Below, piece after piece: positions 28,879 to 37,353 of a stretch of 64,000 bases of DNA. The stretch comes from Comamonas serinivorans (lineage in GTDB: Bacteria > Pseudomonadota > Gammaproteobacteria > Burkholderiales > Burkholderiaceae_C). The notes beneath the pieces are model-generated. The model saw only the letters and a list, made by a program, of their open reading frames with translations, was not told the origin of the DNA and made no database searches. The DNA is taken from assembly GCF_002158865.1 (NCBI RefSeq), contig NZ_CP021455.1, positions 3,844,001-3,908,000 on the forward strand, read 5' to 3'. Both the position numbers and the translations under genes were made by a program. The stretch's first letter is position 1. The number at the start of each line of letters is the position of its first letter.

Positions 28879-30591
28879 TTAGCGCGCCAGCAGCTGGCTC
28901 AGCGACAGGTGGTCGGCCACGGGGCCCAGCACCAGCACCGGCATGAACTGCAGCAGCGTGAGGATGATGACGATGCCGATCAGCGTCAGCACAAAGGTCG
29001 GGGTTTCGATCTGCAGCGAGCCAGCGCCCTCGGGGGCACGCCGCTTGGCGGCCAGCATGGCGGCGATCGCGAGCGGAATCACCAAGGCCGGGTAGCGACC
29101 CAGTGCGAGCACGATGGCGCAGGTGACGTTCCACCAGGACGTGGCGTCGCCCAGGCCCTCGAAGCCCGAGCCGTTGTTGGCGAACGCCGAGACGTACTCG
29201 TAGAACACCTGGCTGATGCCGTGGAACCCAGGGTTCGAGTTGCCGGCCAGACCGGGCCAGGCCAGCGTGAGCGCCGTGAAGCCCAGGATCACGACCGGCT
29301 GCAGCAGCACCAGCACGGCCAGCAGGCGTACCTCCGGCCCTTCGATCTTGCGGCCGAACAGCTCCGGCGTGCGTCCGGTCATGAGGCCGGCGAGGAACAC
29401 CGCCAGCAGCAGGTAGACGATGAACTGCTGCAGGCCGCAGCCCACGCCGCCCCAGATCGCGTTGATCAGCATGTTGACCATGGACACCATGCCCGTCAGC
29501 GGCGCGGTGGAGTCCAGCATGGTGTTGACCGAGCCGTTGTTGACCTGGGTGGTCAGCGCAGCCCACAGCGCCGAGGCGTCCACGCCCAGGCGCACTTCCT
29601 TGCCTTCCATCAGCGCGGCGTCCAGTGCGGTGGCCGAATGGCCCTCGGACCACAGCGACAGGCCTGCGGACACCACCGACATGGCCAGCATGGTTGCGAA
29701 GACCATGGCGCCGAAACGGCGCCGCCCGGTGAAGGGGCCGACCATGAAGACGATGCTGACCGGGATCAGCGCGATGGCCACCGCCTCGAGGAAGTTGGAC
29801 AGCGGCGTCGGGTTTTCCAGCGGCACGCTGCTGTTGGGGCCGTACCAGCCACCGCCGTTGCTGCCCAGCTGCTTGATCGCGACCATGGGTGCGACCGGGC
29901 CGAGTGGGATCTTTTGTTCCTTGAACTCGGCGCTGGCCGCCACCGGCGTGGCCACGGGGCCAGCCGCCAAGGTGGCCGGCACGCCCTGCCAGGTCAGCAG
30001 CGCCGACAACACCAGGCACAGCGGCAGCACGAAGCGCAGCGCGGCGCGCACGACGTCGGCCCAGTAGTTGCCGACGTCGATGGTGGTGGCCTGGCCGTCG
30101 GCCTGCGCCTGCGGCTTGCGGCCGCCGAACAGTCCGCGCAAGGTGGCCGCGACCATGGCCAGGCCCATCACGGGCGTGACCACCTGCAGGCCGACGATGC
30201 CGGTCATCTGCGCCAGGTAGGACAACTGGGCCTGGCCAGAGTAATGCTGCTGGTTGGTGTTCGTGAGGAACGACACCATGGTGTGCAGCGCCAGGTCCCA
30301 GGACATGTTGGGCACGCCATCGGGGTTGAGCGGCAACCAGGCCTGGGTCATGAAGATGGTCCAGATCACCACGGCCAGCAACAGGTTGGACAGCAGAAAG
30401 GCCTTGGCGTAGCCGCGCCAGCCCATGCCGGCCTGCGGGCGGGTGCCCAGCAGGCGGTAGATCGGCCGCTCCAGCCAGCCGAACAGGATGTCGCTGCGCA
30501 GGGGGTCGCCCCGCATGACGGCGGCCAGGTAGTGGCCCAGCGGCCAGGCCAGTGCGACGACGACGAACAGGACCAGCAGGGGTTCAGCCAT
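28879..30591 (-). CDS. kdpA: Potassium-transporting ATPase subunit KdpA
   Basis: Channel-like K+-translocating subunit related to Trk/Ktr proteins. 570 residues with about ten membrane helices. Selectivity-filter-type segments are visible, including SFLTNTNQQHYSGQ, KQLGSNGGGWYGPNSS and SAFANNGSGFEGLG. Begins MAEPLLVLFVVVALAWPLG. kdpB follows after 10 bp. I see no kdpF-type 29-codon hydrophobic frame directly upstream, so kdpF is absent or too divergent to recognise. Confidence 0.95.
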   Translation of the reverse strand: MAEPLLVLFVVVALAWPLGHYLAAVMRGDPLRSDILFGWLERPIYRLLGTRPQAGMGWRGYAKAFLLSNLLLAVVIWTIFMTQAWLPLNPDGVPNMSWDLALHTMVSFLTNTNQQHYSGQAQLSYLAQMTGIVGLQVVTPVMGLAMVAATLRGLFGGRKPQAQADGQATTIDVGNYWADVVRAALRFVLPLCLVLSALLTWQGVPATLAAGPVATPVAASAEFKEQKIPLGPVAPMVAIKQLGSNGGGWYGPNSSVPLENPTPLSNFLEAVAIALIPVSIVFMVGPFTGRRRFGAMVFATMLAMSVVSAGLSLWSEGHSATALDAALMEGKEVRLGVDASALWAALTTQVNNGSVNTMLDSTAPLTGMVSMVNMLINAIWGGVGCGLQQFIVYLLLAVFLAGLMTGRTPELFGRKIEGPEVRLLAVLVLLQPVVILGFTALTLAWPGLAGNSNPGFHGISQVFYEYVSAFANNGSGFEGLGDATSWWNVTCAIVLALGRYPALVIPLAIAAMLAAKRRAPEGAGSLQIETPTFVLTLIGIVIILTLLQFMPVLVLGPVADHLSLSQLLAR

Positions 30592-30941
30592 GACGCGCTC
30601 CCTGTACGGCGCCGCGGTGCGGGGTGCCTGCCCCCACGGCCGGGCCGCCTGGCCCCTTCCTCACGAACGTCCGGACTGCCCTCCACCCACTGCGGGCACA
30701 GCCGCTGCCCCGTGCGGGCAGGAATTGCTTGAAACACATGCTTGTTGGCGATCAACCGGCAAAAACGCCGGCCGCCAGTATTCGACGGGGCCCCGTCAAA
30801 TCTCCATGCGCAAAACCGCTGCGCGCATCAAATCTTCGTCAATTTCACCAAGCGATGGCCTGCACGCGTGCCCGCCCTTGGCCTACATCCTCCCGCGGGG
30901 TGCGTCACCACACTGGAAGCCCATTCCACAGGAGCACACCC
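30592..30941. promoter_or_regulatory. Divergent control region of kdpA and the stress-protein cluster
   Basis: 350 bp between divergent genes. It contains the perfect 14-bp palindrome GACGGGGCCCCGTC (30784-30797), which extends to 18 matches of 20 with flanking TT/AA, and a short hairpin CCGGC/GCCGG at 30756-30771. These are candidate operators, for KdpE or a stress regulator (inference). No dispersed palindromic element here. Confidence 0.45.
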
Positions 30942-31349
30942 ATGCATTCCCCCAAAATCACCCTGGCACTGCTCTCGGCACTCTTCACCGTGGGGGCCGT
31001 TCAGGCGCAAGGCATGACCTCGGACCAACATGCGGCCGCCAAAAAGCAGATCGAAGCCAACCACAAATCCGACAAGGCCCAGTGCGACACCCTGAACGCC
31101 AACGCCAAAGACGTCTGCGAGGCCGAAGCCGAAGCGCGCGAACGCACCGCCAAGGCCGAGCTGGAGCAGCAGTACAAGCCCAGCGCCAAGCACCGACGCG
31201 AACTGGACGAAGCCCGTGCCAAGGGCACTTACGAAGTGGCCAAGGAAAAGTGCGATGACCACAGCGGCGCCACCAAGCGCGCGTGCGAAAAGCAGGCTGA
31301 AGCCGACCACGAACGGGCCAAGGCCGACATCAAGGCCACCTCGTATTGA
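30942..31349 (+). CDS. Small secreted Lys/Glu/Ala-rich protein with four cysteines
   Basis: 135 residues. Signal peptide MHSPKITLALLSALFTVGAVQA with a clean Ala-x-Ala cleavage site, then a highly charged helical mature region with four Cys residues spaced as two pairs (QCDTLNANAKDVC and KCDDHSGATKRAC), each pair separated by eleven or so residues, suggesting two intrachain disulfides in the periplasm. ACAGGAG precedes the ATG. I do not recognise a named family. It heads the group of small envelope/stress genes next to kdp, so a role in osmotic or envelope stress is a guess from context. Confidence 0.75.
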   Translation: MHSPKITLALLSALFTVGAVQAQGMTSDQHAAAKKQIEANHKSDKAQCDTLNANAKDVCEAEAEARERTAKAELEQQYKPSAKHRRELDEARAKGTYEVAKEKCDDHSGATKRACEKQAEADHERAKADIKATSY

Positions 31350-31444
31350 CCCGAGCGGACCCCGATTGCCTGGCGCGTGAACTTGGGGGCACCGCGCACG
31401 GTCAGTACCTGTGTCATCCCCCCACTTGAAGGACCTTGGCCACC

Positions 31445-31972
31445 ATGAACCCTCGACTGTTGTATGCCCTGGGCATTGCCGCAGGCGCCGCCTGGCTGCA
31501 AACCCGCGTGACCGTGCCGCGCGGCATCGCGCCCATTCAGCACTTCAACCTCGATCGCTACCTGGGGCGCTGGTACGAAATCGCGCGCATCGACCACGCC
31601 TTCGAGGCCGGCCTGATTCAAACCGAAGCGAACTACGCGCGCATGCCGGGCGGCGTGCGCGTGGTGAACCGCGGTTATGACCCCGTACGCGGCCGCTGGA
31701 AACAATCGGTGGGCAAGGCCAAGTTCCTCGGACCCAGCGATGTGGCGGCCCTGAAGGTGTCGTTCTTCGGCCCGTTCTACGGCGGCTACAACGTCGTTCA
31801 TCTCAGCGACGACGGGATGCAGTCGCTGGTCATCGGTCACAGCCGCCGCTACTTCTGGCTGCTCTCGCGCACACCCACGCTGCCGGACGACACCGTGGAG
31901 GCCTTGCTGGCCCAAGCGCGCGCGCTGGGCGTCGACACCGACGCGGTCATTCGCGTCGAGCAGACCGCGTGA
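31445..31972 (+). CDS. Lipocalin (Blc-like)
   Basis: 175-residue lipocalin related to bacterial Blc. The signature GxW block is LDRYLGRWYEIARIDHAFE; TEANYARMPGGVRVVNRGYD and the later SLVIGHSRRYFWLLSRTP are the other two structurally conserved regions. The N-terminus (LLYALGIAAGAAWLQ) is a short hydrophobic segment, but I see no clear lipobox Cys, so it may be a membrane-anchored or periplasmic form instead of an outer-membrane lipoprotein. GAAGGA precedes the chosen ATG. Blc proteins bind lysophospholipids and are induced under envelope stress. Confidence 0.85.
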   Translation: MNPRLLYALGIAAGAAWLQTRVTVPRGIAPIQHFNLDRYLGRWYEIARIDHAFEAGLIQTEANYARMPGGVRVVNRGYDPVRGRWKQSVGKAKFLGPSDVAALKVSFFGPFYGGYNVVHLSDDGMQSLVIGHSRRYFWLLSRTPTLPDDTVEALLAQARALGVDTDAVIRVEQTA

Positions 31973-32021
31973 CACCGCCGCTGCGGCGGCCTGTGCGCAT
32001 CCAGCAGCCAGCGACATGACA

Positions 32022-32077
32022 AAGGGGTATCACCCCAATCCTGTTTTTCATTCAACGGGAAATTTGTGATACCCCAT
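32022..32077. repeat. Dispersed palindromic element, copy 9
   Basis: GGGGTATCA and TGATACCCC are perfect 9-bp outer arms; inner CCTGTT/AACGGG around TTTCATTC. Between convergent genes (lipocalin end 31972, csbD end 32111). Confidence 0.9.
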
Positions 32078-32110
32078 GTATGCTTCAAATGATCTGCGCC
32101 TGCGTGAGCG

Positions 32111-32320
32111 TCACCACGTCAGCTTGTTGGACGACTCCCAGGCCTTGACCTGCTTTTCCGCCTCGTCCTGCGCAATGCCGATGCGCTCTTGAATGCGGCC
32201 CACCAGCTGCTCGCGTCGCCCGTCGATGACGTCCAGGTCGTCGTCCGTGAGCTTGCCCCACTGCGCCTTGACTTGCCCCCTGAACTGCTTCCAATTGCCT
32301 TTGATGGTGTTTTCGTTCAT
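32111..32320 (-). CDS. CsbD-family stress protein
   Basis: 69 residues, a typical CsbD length. Family features: start MNENTIKGNWKQFRGQVKAQWGKLTDDD (given in parts: IKGNWKQFRGQVK, WGKLTDDDLDVIDG), RREQLVGRIQERIGI and a C-terminal helix. GAGGTC lies just before the ATG at 32320; an upstream in-frame ATG at 32347 lacks this signal. CsbD proteins are small soluble general-stress proteins of unknown mechanism. The divergent group csbD-PRC to the left and DUF1328-BON to the right looks like a coherent stress cluster. Confidence 0.9.
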   Translation of the reverse strand: MNENTIKGNWKQFRGQVKAQWGKLTDDDLDVIDGRREQLVGRIQERIGIAQDEAEKQVKAWESSNKLTW

Positions 32321-32356
32321 CTTGACCTCGCTCTCTCGTTCGTTCAATCGGACCGA

Positions 32357-32725
32357 TTACAGATACCAGGGGGTCTGGTAATAATCGTAGACCTTGCGGC
32401 CATATTCATCCGTGTATTCAGGCACGCTGTTCTTTGAATAATGCGGCGCATTTTCCAGCTGCTCCTTGGTCAGGGGCACCACATAACCGCCGATGTTGGT
32501 GTCGTATTTGAGAACATCCCACGGCAGCGGATATTGCTCTGTGCCCATGCCCAAAAATCCGCCAAACTCCAGCACGGCATACCGCACCTGGCCAGAGATT
32601 TTCTCGATCATCACGGTTTCAATCGACCCCAGCTTCTCGCCGTTGGCGTTGTAGACCTTGGTGCCCTGCACCTTGTCGGCCGCAATGACCGACATGCCCG
32701 TGTTTTCGGTGTTGATGCTTTCCAT
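32357..32725 (-). CDS. PRC-barrel domain protein
   Basis: 122 residues. The PRC-barrel spans about residues 10-80: GMSVIAADKVQGTKVYNANG, then EKLGSIETVMIEKISGQVRY and AVLEFGGFLGMGTEQYPLPW. The tail PEYTDEYGRKVYDYYQTPWYL is aromatic-rich. Soluble PRC-barrels of this type occur with CsbD and BON genes in many proteobacteria; their role is undefined. GGAG precedes the ATG. Ends 36 bp from csbD on the same strand. Confidence 0.88.
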   Translation of the reverse strand: MESINTENTGMSVIAADKVQGTKVYNANGEKLGSIETVMIEKISGQVRYAVLEFGGFLGMGTEQYPLPWDVLKYDTNIGGYVVPLTKEQLENAPHYSKNSVPEYTDEYGRKVYDYYQTPWYL

Positions 32726-32944
32726 GATTTCTCCTTCAAAAGTGGTGAGCCATCGGGCGATGACAAGGAGCAATTGGCCTCGGATGCATTCATCACCAGT
32801 CGGAAAAATGCCCAACCCAAGCGAGAATATCCTTACACCCGCCTCTGTCGTCCCCACGCCAATGCAAGGCCTCGTCCGACATGGATTTTCCATTCGCCGC
32901 TTTCTAATCGAGTGGTCGTCTCAAGAGGAAAGGAGCTTTCTGCC

Positions 32945-33121
32945 ATGCTTAAATGGGCAATCATCTTTGCAGTCATCTCGCTGGTGGCCGGTTTATTCGG
33001 TTTCGGGGGCATCGCCTCCGGTGCAGCCTCCATCGCGAAGACCCTGTTCTTCATCTTCGTGGCCATCGCCGTCATCTTCCTGGTGCTGTCGCTGCTGGGC
33101 ATCGGTGCCGTCGCCGCGTGA
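32945..33121 (+). CDS. DUF1328 small membrane protein (YtjA-like)
   Basis: 58 residues with two membrane helices: WAIIFAVISLVAGLFGFGG and TLFFIFVAIAVIFLVLSLLG. The FGFGGIASGAASIAK linker is the DUF1328 signature. Preceded by GGAAAGGAG. Function unknown; genes of this family are repeatedly found near CsbD, BON and PRC-barrel genes, as here. Divergent from the PRC-barrel gene across a 219-bp promoter region with a somewhat lower GC content. Confidence 0.9.
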   Translation: MLKWAIIFAVISLVAGLFGFGGIASGAASIAKTLFFIFVAIAVIFLVLSLLGIGAVAA

Positions 33122-33132
33122 AAGGACGTTCC

Positions 33133-33462
33133 ATGAACACAGTGCGCAAGATTCCGGCCGCCTGGGCCCTGGCCACGGCGCTGGCCGTGGGTGTGACCGG
33201 CCTGGCCGGCTGCTCGGTGGCACGCCACCAGCAAACCGCCGGTGAATTCGTCGACGACGCCGCGATCACCACCAAGATCAAGGCTGCCTTTGCAGAAGAC
33301 AAAACCGTGGCAGCCACGTCCATCAGCGTGGAAACGCTGAACGGCGAGGTGCAGCTGTCGGGCTTCGCCAAGTCCGAGGCCGAGCGCTCGCGGGCCGCCG
33401 ACATCGCCCGCGCCACCAAGGGCGTGAAACGCGTCAAGAACGCCGTCGAAGTCAGGCGTTGA
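33133..33462 (+). CDS. BON-domain lipoprotein
   Basis: 109 residues. Lipoprotein signal with lipobox GLAG-Cys at about residue 27, then one BON domain (about 38-108) with AITTKIKAAFAEDKTV, ISVETLNGEVQLSGF and KGVKRVKNAVEVR. BON domains bind phospholipid surfaces and stabilise the outer membrane (OsmY, DolP). 11 bp after the DUF1328 gene with an AAAGGA ribosome site, so the two are co-transcribed. Confidence 0.9.
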   Translation: MNTVRKIPAAWALATALAVGVTGLAGCSVARHQQTAGEFVDDAAITTKIKAAFAEDKTVAATSISVETLNGEVQLSGFAKSEAERSRAADIARATKGVKRVKNAVEVRR

Positions 33463-33469
33463 CCCAGCC

Positions 33470-33729
33470 GACGACGGGCCTGGTCCCCGGCGTCGGCGCC
33501 CCCCAGCGTGGTCAAGTACACCTGCGCGCCCACTTCCATGTACCGCCGGGCTGCAACGTAACGTGCCGATGGCGGTGACGGTGGCCTCAACCAGGCCGCG
33601 CGCCCACCGGCTCTGCCGTGTACACCGTGCGGATGCGGGTGCGCCACCAGAACGCTGTCGCCACGGCACCCCAGCACCGCCCACCATCCACTTGCGCCGG
33701 CGCCCGGTGCCGCTCCCAACCTGCGTCAT
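33470..33729 (-). pseudogene. Relic of a MacA/HlyD-type periplasmic adaptor (N-terminal part)
   Basis: Read right to left, three successive frames give pieces in the order of an adaptor N-terminus: GRRRKWMVGGA (start ATG at 33729), GAVATAFWWRTR and VYTAEPV, then GLVEATVTAIGTL, then RRYMEVGAQVYLTTLGGADAGDQ. This matches the usual membrane anchor, first beta strand and the TLQPR..VDVGAQVSGQL block, but with at least two frameshifts and without the rest of the gene. It abuts the BON gene on the opposite strand. No partner MacB gene is nearby. Confidence 0.65.
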
Positions 33730-33844
33730 GACGCGCCCCCCTGCCGTGCAAGCGTCCCTCATCCCACCACCCGCCTGACCGACACAAAGGCGCGCCCAGG
33801 CAGCGTTGCCTCAGGGCCACGGTCCCCGCTGCGTAAGATGCGGC

Positions 33845-35230
<1,386 letters not shown>

Positions 35231-35666
35231 ACGCCCAGGCTTGCTGGGGGCGGGCCGGACGAGGCCCTGCCCGGCATGCGCCCACGTTCCATCGGCTCGT
35301 CAACGCAAGCAGCGGCAGACCCGAGTATCCCATCACCTCCGTTTCAAATGAAACGAAGATCCCGCCATACTCCAGTCCTCATGCGGAGACTCGGCGCCAG
35401 CCTGGCCTGGACGCTCACCCGACCTGGGAGGGCTCAGGCTGCAAGCGTTTCGCCGCGTGCGGTGGCGTTCGAGGTCGACGAGGGGATTTCATCGGCATGG
35501 AGCCAGGCCTCACAGGCCAGCCCAGCGACTGCCCGGCCCGCGCTGCCACCCGTGCGTCGCCTCACGACCCGGCGCCCGTGCATCGAACCTGACGCGAGTT
35601 GCGCGCGCAACGGCCGTCCGCCTCATCGCCGCCGGCAACGCGCACGCTCGGTTCGCGCGGGCGCCC
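35231..35666. other. Intergenic region between convergent dbpA and mutY
   Basis: 436 bp holding palindromic copy 10 and no recognisable gene or relic. Confidence 0.45.
35323..35373. repeat. Dispersed palindromic element, copy 10
   Basis: GAGTATCCC and GCCATACTC ends; inner CGTTTCA/TGAAACG perfect 7-bp arms with a 2-bp loop. Confidence 0.75.
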
Positions 35667-36800
35667 TCACAGCAGCCGCGGCGCCACACCCGCTTCGAGC
35701 ACGTCGCGCACGGGCTTGGGCAGGCCCAGGGCGGCCGCCTGTTCGGGCGTCCACCACTGGCCGCCGTCGGGCTGCTGCTGCGCCCACCGGTCTGCCGCCG
35801 CCGGCTTGGCGAAGCGCAGCCACACCGGCCTCAGGTACAGGTCTTTGTGCGTGAGCACGTGCTTGAACACCTCGCCCGGCTCCACCACTGCGCCCGCTGC
35901 CTGCACCGGCTTGTCTTCGGCCACCAGCGGCCAGGCATGCAGACCGGCCCACACGCCGCGGCTGGGTCGGCGCTCCAGCCACACGCGGCCATCGGGGGCC
36001 TGCGCCACAAGCATTTGCCAGGCCTCGGCCGTGCGCTTGAGCTTGCGCGTGAGCCGCGGCAGCTCGGCCTGCGTTCCCTGCAGGCGGGCCTGGCAATGGG
36101 TCTGGAAGGGGCAGGCCTCGCACCGCGGCTTGCGCGGGGTACAGACCGTGGCGCCCAGGTCCATGATGGCCTGGGTGTAGGCCGGCATGTCGGCCGCGGC
36201 CGGGGGCAAGGCGGCCTGGGCCAGGGTTTGCAAGCGCTTGGCCGCGCGCGACGCCGCCAGGTCTTCGTCAAAGCCCAGCACGCGGGCCAACACGCGCTTC
36301 ACGTTGCCATCGAAGATCGCCACGCGTTCGCCGAAACAAAAGGAGGCGATCGCCGCCGCCGTGGAGGGGCCGATGCCGGGCAAGGTGCACAGCGCCTGGG
36401 CCGTGCGCGGGAAGACCCCGCCATGCTGTGCCACCACGGCCTGGGCGCAGGCGTGCAGGTTGCGGGCCCGCGCGTAGTAGCCCAGGCCGCTCCAGAGGGC
36501 GAACACCTCGTCCTGGCTGGCCGCCGCCAGGCGCTGCACGTCGGGAAAGCGCGCCAGAAAGCGGTCGTAATAGCCCAACACGGTCTTGACCTGGGTCTGC
36601 TGCAGCATGAGCTCGGACAGCCAGACCCGGTACGGGTCGCGCGTGGCCTGCCAGGGCAGGTCGTGGCGGCCATGGCGGGCCTGCCAGGCGATCAGCTCGG
36701 CCGCCAGGGGAGCCTGCTGCAGCCGGGACAGGCCGGCCTGCAGCGCATCGGGTGAAGGGGGCACGGCCTCGGGCCAGGCATCGGGCGGGGTGGGGTTCAT
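35667..36800 (-). CDS. mutY: Adenine DNA glycosylase MutY
   Basis: Removes adenine mispaired with 8-oxoguanine; works with MutM, whose gene is 3 kb away. 377 residues. SELMLQQTQVKTVLGYY with the catalytic Glu, helix-hairpin-helix LPGIGPSTAAAIASF, catalytic Asp in AIFDGNVKRVLAR, and the [4Fe-4S] ligands C-x6-C-x2-C-x5-C in CTPRKPRCEACPFQTHC. The C-terminal NUDIX-like domain (about 240-377) recognises 8-oxoG. The start is MNPTPPDAW at 36800; a TTG two codons earlier is unlikely. Palindromic copy 11 begins 8 bp upstream of the ATG and there is no Shine-Dalgarno sequence. Confidence 0.95.
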   Translation of the reverse strand: MNPTPPDAWPEAVPPSPDALQAGLSRLQQAPLAAELIAWQARHGRHDLPWQATRDPYRVWLSELMLQQTQVKTVLGYYDRFLARFPDVQRLAAASQDEVFALWSGLGYYARARNLHACAQAVVAQHGGVFPRTAQALCTLPGIGPSTAAAIASFCFGERVAIFDGNVKRVLARVLGFDEDLAASRAAKRLQTLAQAALPPAAADMPAYTQAIMDLGATVCTPRKPRCEACPFQTHCQARLQGTQAELPRLTRKLKRTAEAWQMLVAQAPDGRVWLERRPSRGVWAGLHAWPLVAEDKPVQAAGAVVEPGEVFKHVLTHKDLYLRPVWLRFAKPAAADRWAQQQPDGGQWWTPEQAAALGLPKPVRDVLEAGVAPRLL

Positions 36801-36807
36801 CGACAAT

Positions 36808-36857
36808 CAGTATCCATGGGTTGCCGTTCATCGAGAAACGGCCAGCCATGAATACTG
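36808..36857. repeat. Dispersed palindromic element, copy 11
   Basis: CAGTATCCATGG...GCCGTT and AACGGCCAGCCATG...ACTG arms match at 18 of 21 positions. It occupies the mutY leader directly in front of the start codon. Confidence 0.9.
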
Positions 36858-36957
36858 CCATAAACGGGAGTTGGGGCGTCCTCCTCCGCAGCAAGCTTGC
36901 CCGTGCACGCGTGGCAGGCCGCGCCCGCACTGTGGCGGATCGACCCTCACCCCCAGA

Positions 36958-37265
36958 GCCGCCATGACGCCGAGCACCGAGGGCTGAGTGGTGAGCTCGT
37001 CCAGTGGCGAGCAGATCGTGGCCCACCTGCATGCGCGTGGCGAAAGCATCCTGAGGGCACCCGACTGTCACCTGGGCCACTGCATCCAGCAGCCAACCGG
37101 CCGCCGACATGCTGCTGTGGAACGGCGCCTGCGTGGTGCACGACGAGTTCAAGGCGCTCAAGCGAGCCACCCGAAGCGGCTGTGCTGGTGCCCTCCGAGG
37201 CCCGGCCGCGTGGCGGCGCTGGCCGGCATCACGCAGTGGTCCAGCACTTGCACATCGAGCAAGGT
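36958..37265 (+). pseudogene. nadA: Relic of quinolinate synthase NadA (central part)
   Basis: Plus-strand frames give, in NadA order: AAMTPSTEG, a TGA at the place of the conserved Trp, VVSSSSGEQIVAHLHARGES, ILRAPDCHLGHCIQQPTG, then after a 1-base shift ADMLLWNGACVVHDEFKAL (encoded as GAC ATG CTG and on), PEAAVLVPSEA, and VAALAGIT. Each matches a NadA block (VVTSSNAV, PDRHLG.YIQ.QTG, ADMLLWNGACIVHDEFK, HPEAAVLVHPES, VVALAD). At least one nonsense codon, one insertion and one deletion are visible, and both ends are missing. The [4Fe-4S] Cys region is not found downstream. Confidence 0.75.
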
Positions 37266-37353
37266 TCGTACACAACCCGCTGCTGAAAGACCGCAGCCCC
37301 GGCTGACGGGCGGCCACGCCCATGCTGCCAACGGCGTCCGGACGCCCGCTGCG

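Noticed and set aside
30592..30720. Search for a kdpF-type peptide upstream of kdpA
   Set aside because: No short hydrophobic frame with a ribosome site was found directly before kdpA.
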